A stretch of DNA of 64,000 nt from Chryseosolibacter sp964493505 (GCA_964493505.1 CAZBNP010000008.1:124001-188000); one strand, 5' to 3'; numbered from the stretch's first letter, positions 27,018 through 35,811 are shown. The notes: generated by a model from the sequence alone, not told the origin. Program-made: numbers and translations.

Positions 27018-28820
27018 ATGAAAGTAGCTTTTGCAATGTTTTGGATTGCTGTAGTTGTGCAGGGGATGCTCCCCCTTTCGGCTGCATGTCAGGAAAATTC
27101 CCGGGATAACGAACTGATTCACGTTGGGGTCGCGCAGGTGGATGTTACCCCCCGAGGTTTTATCCGGCTCTCCGGAGGGATGAACCGGGATACTGTTGAG
27201 GTGGATGGCGTTACCAATCGCCTTTATGCAAAGGCGATGGTTTTCGGTCGGGAAGACGAACAGCCGGCCATTCTCATTACTGTTGATGTCGAAGGTATTC
27301 CTGCAGACATCTCGTCTGCGGTTGCCGAAAGGCTGGGTGTCGATCCGTCCCGGGTGTCCATTCTCGCATCGCGTACTTCCGGGGGACCGGAAATTGGAAT
27401 GTCGATGAATATGCTGATGTATACCGGAAACCATCCCTCTTCATCTGAAGGTCTGACATTATCGCAACTCGGTCGACTTGCAGAATATCGCCGGCAGCTT
27501 ATCCAGGGACTGGAGGAAGTAGCCGTGAAGGCCTGGAAGGACCGTCGGCTCGCAAGGGTTTCCTGGGGGCAAGGCCAAGTCTCATTTACACAGAATATCC
27601 ACGGACCCGGCGAAGCGGTAGACCCGACGTTGCCATTATTGCGCGTCACTGATCCGGATGGAAAGCTCAGGGCCGTATTTATCAATTACGCTTCCCCGGC
27701 TACTACTATACCATATAGTATAAAACGTATCCATGGTGATTGGCCAAGCGCAGTACAATTTACCCTCGGAAGACTTTATCCCGGCGTCACAGCAATGATT
27801 GCTATTGGATGCGGTGCGGATACACGTCCTACGCCAAATGGCCGTTGGGACAATGTCTGGGCGCATGCCGGGGCCGTTGTGGAGCAGGTTCAAAAACTCC
27901 TGCAGACACCGTTGAAGCCTCTTACTCAGGCCCCCCAGGTCTCTATGAAGTGGGTAAAGCTTCCGTATGCGGATGTTCCGTCGGTGAAAGAGCTTATTCA
28001 GAATAGCGCGAGCAACTCACTCAAAGGATATTATTCACATCGTACGCTTGAAAGGATGGTCAGAGGCGTCCAGCTTTCGGATTCCATCCTGTATCCCGTA
28101 CAGGTCTGGACATTCGGTGATGAGCTCGCTATGATCAATTTAGGCGGCGAGGTAGTACCGGATTATGCCATCCGGCTTCAAAATGAGATCGGGGCGGAAA
28201 AGATTTGGGTGAACGGCTACGCGAACGACGTGTCTGGTTATATCGGGTCGCGTAAAAGCATGTCGCGGGCCATCAACAAAGAAGAGTGGGAGATATATGG
28301 ATACGACAGGCCGTCATTACTGACGCCCGATATCGAAGAGATTATCATCGAGACAACGCGCGAATTGTTACCGCCCTCTTTTAAGGTACCCCGTCCGATG
28401 ACTAATGTTCCCGCAGCCGTACAGCGAACAGGGTCAGGCACCTATCTTCTTACAGCAGAGTCCGCTTCAGCTCACGGTCCGAATATCAAATATATGCCCG
28501 AGTGGCGCGCATTCGGATGGTTTTCAGGCGCCGATCGTCTTACCTGGGAAGTCGCGGTGGAGAAAAAAGGAAAGTACGATGTGTATATGGAATGGTCCGT
28601 TAAAGACCAGGAAGCGGGCAAACCTTTCGTGCTAACCGCAGGGAATCGACTGTTAAAAGGGAAGGTAGGAAATACCGGATCGTGGTTCACGTACCGGACA
28701 GAGAAAATCGGCGCCATACTCCTGTCGCCGGGTAGACAGCAGATTGAGTTCAAGGCAGCGGTGCCGGCAGCGCGATCTCTGATGGACTTCCGTTCACTGC
28801 GCTTGGTGTTACAGGAGTAA
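27018..28820 (+). CDS. Ceramidase-like protein lacking the zinc ligands, with C-terminal beta-sandwich domain (C)
   Basis: A 600-residue exported protein with a signal peptide to about residue 24. Residues about 34-455 follow the ceramidase-like fold (VGVAQVDVTPRG, TNRLYAKAMVF), but the ATHTHSGP zinc motif reads ASRTSGGP at 117-124 and the NYxxH motif reads NYASP at 223-227, so all three motif histidines seen in the sister proteins are absent. Residues about 470-600 look like a carbohydrate-binding-type beta-sandwich (GTYLLTAESASAHGP, KGKYDVYMEWSV, GRQQIEFKA). It is probably not an amidase of the usual mechanism; a substrate-binding or scaffold role is possible. Confidence 0.72.
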   Translation: MKVAFAMFWIAVVVQGMLPLSAACQENSRDNELIHVGVAQVDVTPRGFIRLSGGMNRDTVEVDGVTNRLYAKAMVFGREDEQPAILITVDVEGIPADISSAVAERLGVDPSRVSILASRTSGGPEIGMSMNMLMYTGNHPSSSEGLTLSQLGRLAEYRRQLIQGLEEVAVKAWKDRRLARVSWGQGQVSFTQNIHGPGEAVDPTLPLLRVTDPDGKLRAVFINYASPATTIPYSIKRIHGDWPSAVQFTLGRLYPGVTAMIAIGCGADTRPTPNGRWDNVWAHAGAVVEQVQKLLQTPLKPLTQAPQVSMKWVKLPYADVPSVKELIQNSASNSLKGYYSHRTLERMVRGVQLSDSILYPVQVWTFGDELAMINLGGEVVPDYAIRLQNEIGAEKIWVNGYANDVSGYIGSRKSMSRAINKEEWEIYGYDRPSLLTPDIEEIIIETTRELLPPSFKVPRPMTNVPAAVQRTGSGTYLLTAESASAHGPNIKYMPEWRAFGWFSGADRLTWEVAVEKKGKYDVYMEWSVKDQEAGKPFVLTAGNRLLKGKVGNTGSWFTYRTEKIGAILLSPGRQQIEFKAAVPAARSLMDFRSLRLVLQE

Positions 28821-28822
28821 TT

Positions 28823-28856
28823 GAGAGTACTTGTGCAACCGCGACTCTCCGGTTTT
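28823..28856 (+). terminator. Weak hairpin after the ceramidase-like pseudoenzyme gene
   Basis: GAGAGT (28823-28828) pairs with ACTCTC (28844-28849) and is followed by CGGTTTT. The stem is short and the loop has 15 bases, so at best it attenuates. A second small palindrome, GTTTTC-AG-GAAAAC, follows at 28852-28865. Together they mark an 85-base gap within the otherwise tight cluster. Confidence 0.25.
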
Positions 28857-28905
28857 CAGGAAAACGAGGTAGAGGCGAATAATTCAACTTTGATCATTGG
28901 CTGAC

Positions 28906-30327
28906 ATGAGATTTGTTCGAGTCGTTTTAGTTGTCGGATGCTGTATAGGTTTTGCCCGTGGAGCCTATTCAGACACAATCCCTTCGGGTACATGGAAGGC
29001 TGGAGTGGCACAGGTTGTCATCACTCCAACATCATCCTTGTGGATGGATGGATATGCCGTTCGTGATCGTCCGGCCGAAGGAGCTCTACATGACCTTTGG
29101 GCCAAGGCACTTGCTCTTGAGGATGCTGAGGGCAACCGCGCCGTAATGGTTACGACCGACCTTGTCGGAATCAAAAAGGCTATGTCGGATAGGATTCGGA
29201 AACGTTTGGCGGAACGATACGGACTTTCCCGTGCTCAGATCATTCTGAACAGTTCGCACACACATTCCGGACCGGTGTTGATGAGCGACTATGTCAGTGA
29301 TTTTTCTCCAGAGGATACCTGCAAGGTCATTCATATCTATCCATTAGATCGTTTGCAGATCTCCATGATCAGGCAATATTCGCAACAGTTTGAGGACAGG
29401 ATTTTGGACCTGGTAGGAAGTGCGCTCGCGTCATTGACTCCGGCCCGTGTGTTTGCAGGAGTCGGCGTTACCCGGTTTCAGGTTAACAGGCGCAACAATG
29501 CGGAGGCCCGAATTGCCTTCCAGTCAGATCTAAATGGTCCTAATGATTTTTCCGTTCCCGTGTTGAAGGTGGAGAACACAAGTGGTCGGTTGATGGCGGT
29601 GGCGTTTGGCTATGCTTGTCACAATGCTGTGTTGGACGGGTACGAGTGGTCTGGTGATTACGCAGGTTTTGCCCAACTAGCACTCAACAAGACTTACCCT
29701 GAGGCGACAGCTTTGTTTTTTCAAGGTGCAGGAGGTGATCAGAATCCGATTCCACGAAGATCTGTGGCATTGGCCAGACAATACGGATTGGAGCTGGCTG
29801 CCGCGGTCGAAACAGTATTGAGCGGTGAGATGACGGCCCTGGATCCGAAGCTGTCTACGGCATACTCCGAAATTGACCTTGAGTATGCAAGTCCCTTACC
29901 AGGCCGGGAGATGCTTGTGAGGATCAGGGAAGGCAAGTCGGACTATCCCGAGTATCGAAGGTTTAGCGCTGCGCTGCTTCTCGAGCGGATGAAAAACGAA
30001 GAGGCGTTATCTGACCGCTATCCGTATCCGGTTCAATTGTGGAGACTCGGAAACCAACTGATCTTTTCCCTGGGAGGAGAAGTAGTAGTCGAATATGCTA
30101 TTCGGATAAAACAGATCTATGGATATGAAAGCTTTGTGTTGGGATACAGCAACGACGTGATGGGATATATTCCTTCAGCACGTGTGCTTTTGGAGGGCGG
30201 ATACGAAGCCGCGCGTACGCCAATATTCACCACAGCATGGCATCCGAATACGGAATCGAAGATTATTGCTGAAGTGATCAGACTCTCGGACACCATGGGC
30301 ATTCAGGCCGGAAATAGTAAGAATTGA
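28906..30327 (+). CDS. Neutral/alkaline ceramidase-like amidohydrolase (short form) D
   Basis: A 473-residue exported protein; the ATG at 28906 is preferred over a TTG at 28897. The signal peptide runs to about residue 22. Zinc motifs are intact: LHDLWAKAL (61-69), NSSHTHSGP with His118 and His120, and GYACH with His239. GAGGDQNPIPR near 280 resembles the GxxGDxxP loop of the family. It is the fourth member of this family in 22 kb and differs clearly from the others, so the set is not a recent tandem expansion. Probably a periplasmic N-acyl hydrolase; the substrate is unknown. Confidence 0.82.
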   Translation: MRFVRVVLVVGCCIGFARGAYSDTIPSGTWKAGVAQVVITPTSSLWMDGYAVRDRPAEGALHDLWAKALALEDAEGNRAVMVTTDLVGIKKAMSDRIRKRLAERYGLSRAQIILNSSHTHSGPVLMSDYVSDFSPEDTCKVIHIYPLDRLQISMIRQYSQQFEDRILDLVGSALASLTPARVFAGVGVTRFQVNRRNNAEARIAFQSDLNGPNDFSVPVLKVENTSGRLMAVAFGYACHNAVLDGYEWSGDYAGFAQLALNKTYPEATALFFQGAGGDQNPIPRRSVALARQYGLELAAAVETVLSGEMTALDPKLSTAYSEIDLEYASPLPGREMLVRIREGKSDYPEYRRFSAALLLERMKNEEALSDRYPYPVQLWRLGNQLIFSLGGEVVVEYAIRIKQIYGYESFVLGYSNDVMGYIPSARVLLEGGYEAARTPIFTTAWHPNTESKIIAEVIRLSDTMGIQAGNSKN

Positions 30328-30362
30328 TTTTGAGTGATAGAATCAAGACCAAACCATAATCA

Positions 30363-31532
30363 ATGAGACTAAACATCATCTGTTCAGGAGCGCTCTTCTT
30401 TTTGTTGCATTTTGGGTTTGCACAGGAAAATTTCACGGTCTGGAATCCGCAGGAGGATTCACCGGAGTGTATCGAAGGGCGCGCATTTGAGGGAACCGCC
30501 GACCTCTATAACAGGTTGCCCGCGAGAATGCAAAAGGACGTCCGCCCTCCCGTATGGAATTTCTCTCGAAACAGCGCCGGTCTGCAGATACGATTTCGAA
30601 CCAATGCCGATCAGTTTGTGATCCGGTATGGTGTCGCGGCCAAATTTGAACGTCCCCACATGACGACATTGGTGTCGAGTGGTGTCGACTTGTATGTAAA
30701 ATCGCCAGAGGGGAAATGGTTTTGGTGCGGACCGAAGACCACTTTCGGCGACACCATCGTCTATCGTTATCAGGGAGTTAACGTCGCCGGTCAGAATCGC
30801 GATGATTTAGAATACACACTTTATTTTCCTCTATACAATACGGTCACATGGATGGAGGTGGCCGTTCCCGGGACAAACTATTTTGTTCCGTTAAAGGCCA
30901 GAACTTGCAAGCCTATCGTTGTGTATGGAACCTCTGTCGCGCAGGGAGCCTGTGCCCCCAGGCCCGGCCTCGCATGGACGTCGATTCTGAGCAGGCTGAT
31001 GGACCGCCCTGTGATTAATCTTGGATTTTCCGGAAATGGGGAACTTGAGGCGCCGATTATTGACCTGATCTCGGATGTCGACGCTTACATCTATATTCTG
31101 GATTGCATGGGAAACATGCCGCCAAGGAAATTCACCGAACAGGAATTGAAGAAGCGGATCTCTGGGGCAGTTGGAGAATTGCGGCGAAAAAGACCAACGG
31201 TTCCTATACTGATGGCAGATCACGCGGGTTATGAACAGGAGCAAACAAACGACTCTATTCGTGAACTTGTTGAGGGACGTAACCGTGCTTTCTATGAGGT
31301 TTTTGATTCTCTTGGTAGTGCAACGGTAGTGAATCTTTACAGACTTCCAAAGCAAGAGATCGCCCGGACAACGGAAACGACTGTTGATGGAATACACCCC
31401 AACGCGTTGGGGATGATGCGCTATGCCACTGCGTATGAAAAGAAAATAAGGGAGATCTTTAACATATCAGCCGGGAATGGATGCAGCCAATCTGCCCACC
31501 CCGAAAAGAGGAAGGTTTCCGGTGCTGATTGA
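30363..31532 (+). CDS. SGNH/GDSL hydrolase with N-terminal beta domain (esterase type)
   Basis: A 389-residue exported esterase. The signal peptide ends near residue 20. An N-terminal beta-sandwich (about 35-175, SGNH_hydro_N-like) precedes an SGNH hydrolase domain. The nucleophile is Ser191 in VVYGTSVAQG, NLGFSGNGELE supplies the Gly and Asn of blocks II and III, and DGIHPN at 342-347 gives the catalytic Asp342 and His345. Such enzymes remove acetyl or other acyl groups from sugars. It closes the tight part of the cluster; its stop overlaps a TTG that could start the next open frame. Confidence 0.85.
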   Translation: MRLNIICSGALFFLLHFGFAQENFTVWNPQEDSPECIEGRAFEGTADLYNRLPARMQKDVRPPVWNFSRNSAGLQIRFRTNADQFVIRYGVAAKFERPHMTTLVSSGVDLYVKSPEGKWFWCGPKTTFGDTIVYRYQGVNVAGQNRDDLEYTLYFPLYNTVTWMEVAVPGTNYFVPLKARTCKPIVVYGTSVAQGACAPRPGLAWTSILSRLMDRPVINLGFSGNGELEAPIIDLISDVDAYIYILDCMGNMPPRKFTEQELKKRISGAVGELRRKRPTVPILMADHAGYEQEQTNDSIRELVEGRNRAFYEVFDSLGSATVVNLYRLPKQEIARTTETTVDGIHPNALGMMRYATAYEKKIREIFNISAGNGCSQSAHPEKRKVSGAD

Positions 31533-31586
31533 CACTGCCGGGGGAGGCTGTCCACGCTGACCCAAATCAGATAATTTACGGCAGAG

Positions 31587-31606
31587 ATATATGCAATTGT
31601 ATATAT
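31587..31606. promoter_or_regulatory. A+T-rich imperfect palindrome before the two-domain esterase gene
   Basis: ATATATGCAATTGTATATAT pairs in 9 of 10 positions around a CAATTG core. It lies between the SGNH gene and the esterase gene at 31613, in the only clearly A+T-rich spot of this junction. TATATTTA at 31601-31608 is one base from the TAnnTTTG -7 element. It may be the separate promoter or operator of the esterase gene. The evidence is composition and symmetry only. Confidence 0.35.
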
Positions 31607-31612
31607 TTAGGT

Positions 31613-34006
31613 GTGAGCAGCAACTTTATATGTTCCCTACTTGCCCGAATCGCGTATAAGTACAGAGTCTTGTTGTCACTTCTGTGCGTCTATTGCGTCA
31701 CCTTTGGCTCCTTCAACGCCGGAGCGCAAAGCAATGAGCAGAAGCGCCGCGATTATCTTGCGGATATCATACGCCTGCAAGACCGCCCGTCGTCAATCGA
31801 CTCCTTTGTCAGTTACCACGACAAGACCTGGATCGATTGGCAAAAACGCACCGGCGAACTTCCGCCGGATTTTGACACACTGCCTTCAATTCCGTTTCTA
31901 CCCGATCCACTGATGATCGATGAAGGAGGTAAGAACATTCCGGTAAAAACACCGGCACAATGGGAACAGCAGCGCCAATACTTTGCGCAACAGGTGAAGC
32001 ACCTGTTCTCTGGTACGTTTCCCGACCCCCCGGGCAACATGACGGTAACAATTCTCGAGGAGAGGGAAGAAGAAAGTGTCAAAATTCAATTGATCGAACT
32101 TCGCTTCAGGGAAGATCAACAAGTTAAACTTACACTGGAGATATTCACGCCACCCGGCAACGGACCCTTCCCGGTGTTTATGACACAATGGAACCACCGC
32201 GGATGGGCGCAAGTTGCCGTGCGGCGAGGATACATCGGCCTCGTGTATGCAGGTGCCGATGAAAAGGACGATACGTACGATTACCTCGCTTTGTATCCAC
32301 AACACGACTGGAGTACACTTATGACCAGAGCCTGGGGCGCCCATCGGGTTGTTGACTACCTTTACACGTTGACTGATGTAGACCGATCGCGAATAGCGAT
32401 AACAGGGCATTCAAGGAACGGAAAACAATCCTTGCTGGCCGCGGCGTTTGATCCCCGCATTAAGGCAGTGATCACCAGCTCCGGCGGGACCGCCGGTGAA
32501 TTTCCATACCGGTATACCGACGAGCGCTCGCCTAATGAATCGATCGAATATCTCTATTCGAGACGGACGCACTGGGCGCACCCGCGCATTCGCTTCTACG
32601 CGGGAAGAGAACATAAGCTCCCGATCGATCAGACATCCTTGATGGCGTTGATTGCTCCAAACGCATTGCTACTCAGCTCTTCGTTGAGAGATGCAGGGGG
32701 AGGAGATCCCTGGGCAGTTGAGCAGGCCTATCAGTCACTTCGTCCCGTGTATGGTTTCCTTGATGTGCCGGAAAAGCTCGGACTCAGATTGCGTGACGGA
32801 CAACACCCGGTAGAAGCTCGCGATCTCGAATCTTACATCGACTGGCTGGATATTCAGTTTGGAAGAAAAGACCTCCCCTGGGATAATAAACTGTTCTACG
32901 ACTATTCATTTGAGAAATGGAAGAATCTCAGCGCCGAGCGGGTAGAACCTGAAGACTTTCCAATTGTCTCTACGGGCGTGCTTGAAACCGCATCGGGTAA
33001 GAAAATCAAAAATCTTGCGGATTGGAATGTGAAGAAAGCGGAAGTAAAGAAACACCTTGAGTGGGTCATGGGTGAAGCTCCCCCAGGCATTGAAGCAAGC
33101 CCGATAGAGAAGTTGGTGTCCACGCAAGACTATGTGGAAAGCTTCATGAATCGCCCTCGGGTACGGAATGGATTCAGCGTCAATATTTCACCCTATAACG
33201 GGATGGGCGATTACCTGCATGCAGCATTATACTATCCTGCGGATGTAGGTGTAAAGATCGCTGAGGCTGAAAGTGAAAGCTTACCCGTCGTGATCTTCCT
33301 TCACAAGTATTCAAACACAGGATTTGACGCTAAATCGAATATGTTATTCGAGAAATTTCTTTCCAACGGCATTGCTGTACTTGCTTTCGATTTGATAGGA
33401 TACGGCACGCGTATTGAGGAAGGAACGCTCTTTTATCAACGATATCCGCATTGGTCCAAGCTCGGCAAGATGGTGGCGGATACCCGGGCGGCAATCGACG
33501 CACTTCAGAGCCTCGATTTCATTGACAAAGAAAATATATTTCTCGCCGGTTACTCACTTGGAGGCACGGTAGCTCTCTTTACCGCGGCCCTCGACCATCG
33601 GGTGGCGGGTACAGCGGTTTCATGTGCTTTCACTCCCTGGAGAGATACCGGTAACCAGGATATCGAAGGGATTAGAGCCTACTCTCACCTGTATGGACTG
33701 CTTCCGCGGCTCGGTTTTTTCACGGGCAATGAAGGCAGAATCCCCGTCGACTTTCGCGACATTATTGCTTCCATTGCGCCGCGCAAGCTGCTTGTCATTG
33801 CGCCCGAGCTGGACCGCCATGCCAATGCGGCGAAGGTCGATCAGACTATGAACGAAGTTAGTTCGGTTTACATGTTCCTGAAGGAACCGAAGAACTTGGC
33901 GTATCTTATACCCAGGGAGTTTAATCAACTAACGTCCTCGCAGGAAACGGACATGGCGACATGGCTGGGGAAAATCAGCAGATTGTCCACCGATCAGAAA
34001 AAGTGA
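31613..34006 (+). CDS. Two-domain alpha/beta-hydrolase esterase (glucuronoyl/acetylxylan esterase-like)
   Basis: About 797 residues from a GTG at 31613; the frame is open back to a TTG at 31529 and a further TTG at 31670 is possible, so the start is unsure. A hydrophobic signal (LLSLLCVYCVTFGSFNAGAQ) ends about 40 residues in. Two alpha/beta-hydrolase domains follow. The first has the nucleophile elbow GHSRNG (carbohydrate esterase 15-like spacing) and the second has GYSLGG followed by a DxH-type end (APELDRHANA). Such tandem enzymes cut ester links on plant or algal polysaccharides. It is the last plus-strand gene of the catabolic region. Confidence 0.75.
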   Translation: MSSNFICSLLARIAYKYRVLLSLLCVYCVTFGSFNAGAQSNEQKRRDYLADIIRLQDRPSSIDSFVSYHDKTWIDWQKRTGELPPDFDTLPSIPFLPDPLMIDEGGKNIPVKTPAQWEQQRQYFAQQVKHLFSGTFPDPPGNMTVTILEEREEESVKIQLIELRFREDQQVKLTLEIFTPPGNGPFPVFMTQWNHRGWAQVAVRRGYIGLVYAGADEKDDTYDYLALYPQHDWSTLMTRAWGAHRVVDYLYTLTDVDRSRIAITGHSRNGKQSLLAAAFDPRIKAVITSSGGTAGEFPYRYTDERSPNESIEYLYSRRTHWAHPRIRFYAGREHKLPIDQTSLMALIAPNALLLSSSLRDAGGGDPWAVEQAYQSLRPVYGFLDVPEKLGLRLRDGQHPVEARDLESYIDWLDIQFGRKDLPWDNKLFYDYSFEKWKNLSAERVEPEDFPIVSTGVLETASGKKIKNLADWNVKKAEVKKHLEWVMGEAPPGIEASPIEKLVSTQDYVESFMNRPRVRNGFSVNISPYNGMGDYLHAALYYPADVGVKIAEAESESLPVVIFLHKYSNTGFDAKSNMLFEKFLSNGIAVLAFDLIGYGTRIEEGTLFYQRYPHWSKLGKMVADTRAAIDALQSLDFIDKENIFLAGYSLGGTVALFTAALDHRVAGTAVSCAFTPWRDTGNQDIEGIRAYSHLYGLLPRLGFFTGNEGRIPVDFRDIIASIAPRKLLVIAPELDRHANAAKVDQTMNEVSSVYMFLKEPKNLAYLIPREFNQLTSSQETDMATWLGKISRLSTDQKK

Positions 34007-34067
34007 CTTCGGGCAGGCCGGTCAGCCGGATAATGTGATTGATAAATTTTTATTATAAGCAGGATAG

Positions 34068-34454
34068 ATGGATTGGAACTTGTATTTGTTCATACAAAAA
34101 CCGCCTTATCAGGCACTCTTGTTTTTGTTGCTCACGCCTGTACTCATTCTGGTCATTCAACCCAGGAATGCCGATATGGCCTGGTCTATTGCGGCCTATA
34201 TGTTCGCTCTGTTTCTGGTAGTCAATGCAGCGCTGTTGTGGTTTGATGACAGCCCGTGGCGCTACTTCTTTTACTCAATAGGTTCCGCCGTTGGATATGT
34301 GTTGTTGATCGCGATCATTATCCCGGCAGTGCTCAGGCTTATGCACCGGGAAGGTTCGGGGGAGAGTGCTATGGCTTTTCTGATACTGATTTATCAGCCT
34401 TTTGCCTTGCTGGCGGTGATGCTGGTGAAATGGATCTTGATGAAATGGTTCTAG
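34068..34454 (+). CDS. Small four-helix membrane protein, function unknown
   Basis: A 128-residue protein with four predicted membrane segments (about 15-32, 39-60, 66-90 and 102-122) and few charged residues outside the loops. I do not recognise a family. It starts 61 bases after the esterase gene and ends against a convergent operon, so it may be independent of both. The A+T-rich bases before the start (34040-34060) could hold a promoter. Coding status is supported by the regular hydrophobic pattern and by the lack of a competing frame. Confidence 0.6.
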   Translation: MDWNLYLFIQKPPYQALLFLLLTPVLILVIQPRNADMAWSIAAYMFALFLVVNAALLWFDDSPWRYFFYSIGSAVGYVLLIAIIIPAVLRLMHREGSGESAMAFLILIYQPFALLAVMLVKWILMKWF

Positions 34455-34524
34455 TGAGCAGATCAAACTTCTGCCGGGTACGGGGTTATCAGCCGAGTGC
34501 CCTTACCTTGATTCTGTAGCGGGT

Positions 34525-34980
34525 CTAATTCAGCATGTCCGACCACGGCTTGATGAAAAACCCGGCTACTTTACCGGCTTCGTTGTACACCACCCGCAGC
34601 TCGAGCTTGGCGTCCGACTGGGAGAACTTGCCTTTGTATCGAAGAATTAAGATTTCCGGGTTGCTTTTTTGTTTCCATGCCTCGACAAAGTGAGAATCGA
34701 CATAATCGCCGAACTGCGTCTGAATTTGCTTGTATAGTGACCTTTGCATTTCCGGAGAGATCTGTCGTTTCACCTCTTCACTTGCTTCCGAGCCGAACTC
34801 GTATGTGTTTCCCTGCTTCAGTGTGTTGTAAAATTGATCGTTGAATTTCTTGCCCTTCTCCACCTTGTCACCAGCCTGGGTTTGAGATACTTTTTCGAAA
34901 TCCTGGCTGCAGCCTGAAACGCAAAAGCCGGCTAGCATGAGAACAATCAACGCGGGAGATTTTCTGTTTATGTGTTTCAT
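34525..34980 (-). CDS. Hypothetical lipoprotein
   Basis: A 151-residue protein with a lipoprotein signal ending at VSGC (Cys24), a charged linker, and an alpha/beta C-terminal part (about 75-150, EILILRYKGKFSQSDAKLEL, VVYNEAGKVAGFFI) that resembles the small DUF3887/DUF4864-type fold used to bind ligands. I do not recognise the exact family. It is the last gene of a three-gene minus-strand operon (10 bases after the membrane protein), which is headed by a DUF2089 regulator. Confidence 0.65.
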   Translation of the reverse strand: MKHINRKSPALIVLMLAGFCVSGCSQDFEKVSQTQAGDKVEKGKKFNDQFYNTLKQGNTYEFGSEASEEVKRQISPEMQRSLYKQIQTQFGDYVDSHFVEAWKQKSNPEILILRYKGKFSQSDAKLELRVVYNEAGKVAGFFIKPWSDMLN

Positions 34981-34990
34981 AAGTATTGGT

Positions 34991-35548
34991 TTAAAGAGAA
35001 AGTCGAATGATCAGCTGGGTGATGACCTCTGTTCCGAGGAGGCATGCAAAGAACGAGATAGTACGTCGGGATCCTTTTACATTACAGGCTGTCTTGTAGG
35101 CGCTGAACATCAGAACGGCACTCCACGCCGCAAGACATACGTGTAATACGAACAGCAAATACATATTTGATGAGTTAATGGGAAAGCTATCAAACGCCGG
35201 AGTAAGCCGGACGAGTGAGAGAGCGATCAGTGGAAGACGTGCGATGCCCAGTGTTCCGGCAACGTCGACCAAACGGATCATCGAGGTTGAGAGGAGACGC
35301 CCCGCGCTGTAGAACAATACTATCGAGACGCCCCAGTAGCTCACGTGCTCGAGCAGGAAGTTGACAAACGGCAGGTCCTTTGCGAAGTTTATATTCAGCA
35401 ACCCATAGTGATGTGTCCCGGTTATGTAGGCCGTGCCAGAGACAGCGATGATCGCGATGATCGCAACAATGACAGAAGGAAGTCCCGCCAGGACAACGAA
35501 GGGGTTGTATAACAGAAGGAACTTCGAACTGGAAGCGTTGTGATTCAT
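34991..35548 (-). CDS. Yip1-like five-helix membrane protein
   Basis: A 185-residue inner-membrane protein with about five hydrophobic segments and a polar N-terminus that starts NHNASSSKFLLLYNPF, as in Yip1-domain proteins of Bacteroidota. Its ATG overlaps the stop of the DUF2089 gene by 4 bases, so the two are coupled. A known role is lacking; similar trios (zinc-ribbon regulator, Yip1 protein, lipoprotein) suggest an envelope-related task (inference). Confidence 0.65.
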   Translation of the reverse strand: MNHNASSSKFLLLYNPFVVLAGLPSVIVAIIAIIAVSGTAYITGTHHYGLLNINFAKDLPFVNFLLEHVSYWGVSIVLFYSAGRLLSTSMIRLVDVAGTLGIARLPLIALSLVRLTPAFDSFPINSSNMYLLFVLHVCLAAWSAVLMFSAYKTACNVKGSRRTISFFACLLGTEVITQLIIRLSL

Positions 35549-35811
35549 GTCATTTTCAACTTTTCGATGATGTCATCCAGCATATTGCGGACGGTAGGGT
35601 AGCTCAGTTTCATTTGTTGGGCCATGTTTTTCAGGCTCCCGCTGGCGAGCACAAAGTCGTAGAGGAACAGCTGATCTTTTGGTTCCAGCGTGCACAGCGG
35701 GGGGAAGTCGAACGATCCGCTGATTTCCGTCAGGCACTCGTCGCAATGTAATTTTACGATCTTCAGCGAGCTGAGACAACTCGGGCAAGTGTGCGGCAGT
35801 TGCTTCTTCAT
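35545..35811 (-). CDS. DUF2089 family zinc-ribbon/HTH protein (probable transcriptional regulator)
   Basis: An 88-residue protein with a zinc ribbon formed by Cys9, Cys12, Cys23 and Cys26, followed by a helix-turn-helix (about 50-85, GSLKNMAQQMKLSYPTVRNML) of the type seen in DUF2089 proteins. The family is thought to act in transcriptional control. It heads an operon with a Yip1-like protein and a lipoprotein. A perfect 10-base inverted repeat overlaps its start codon, which suggests it regulates itself. Confidence 0.8.
   Translation of the reverse strand: MKKQLPHTCPSCLSSLKIVKLHCDECLTEISGSFDFPPLCTLEPKDQLFLYDFVLASGSLKNMAQQMKLSYPTVRNMLDDIIEKLKMT

Noticed and set aside
9609..30327. True ceramide degradation as the role of the ceramidase-like genes
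   Set aside because: The proteins are shorter than real neutral ceramidases, lack the C-terminal domain, and no sphingosine-handling gene is nearby.
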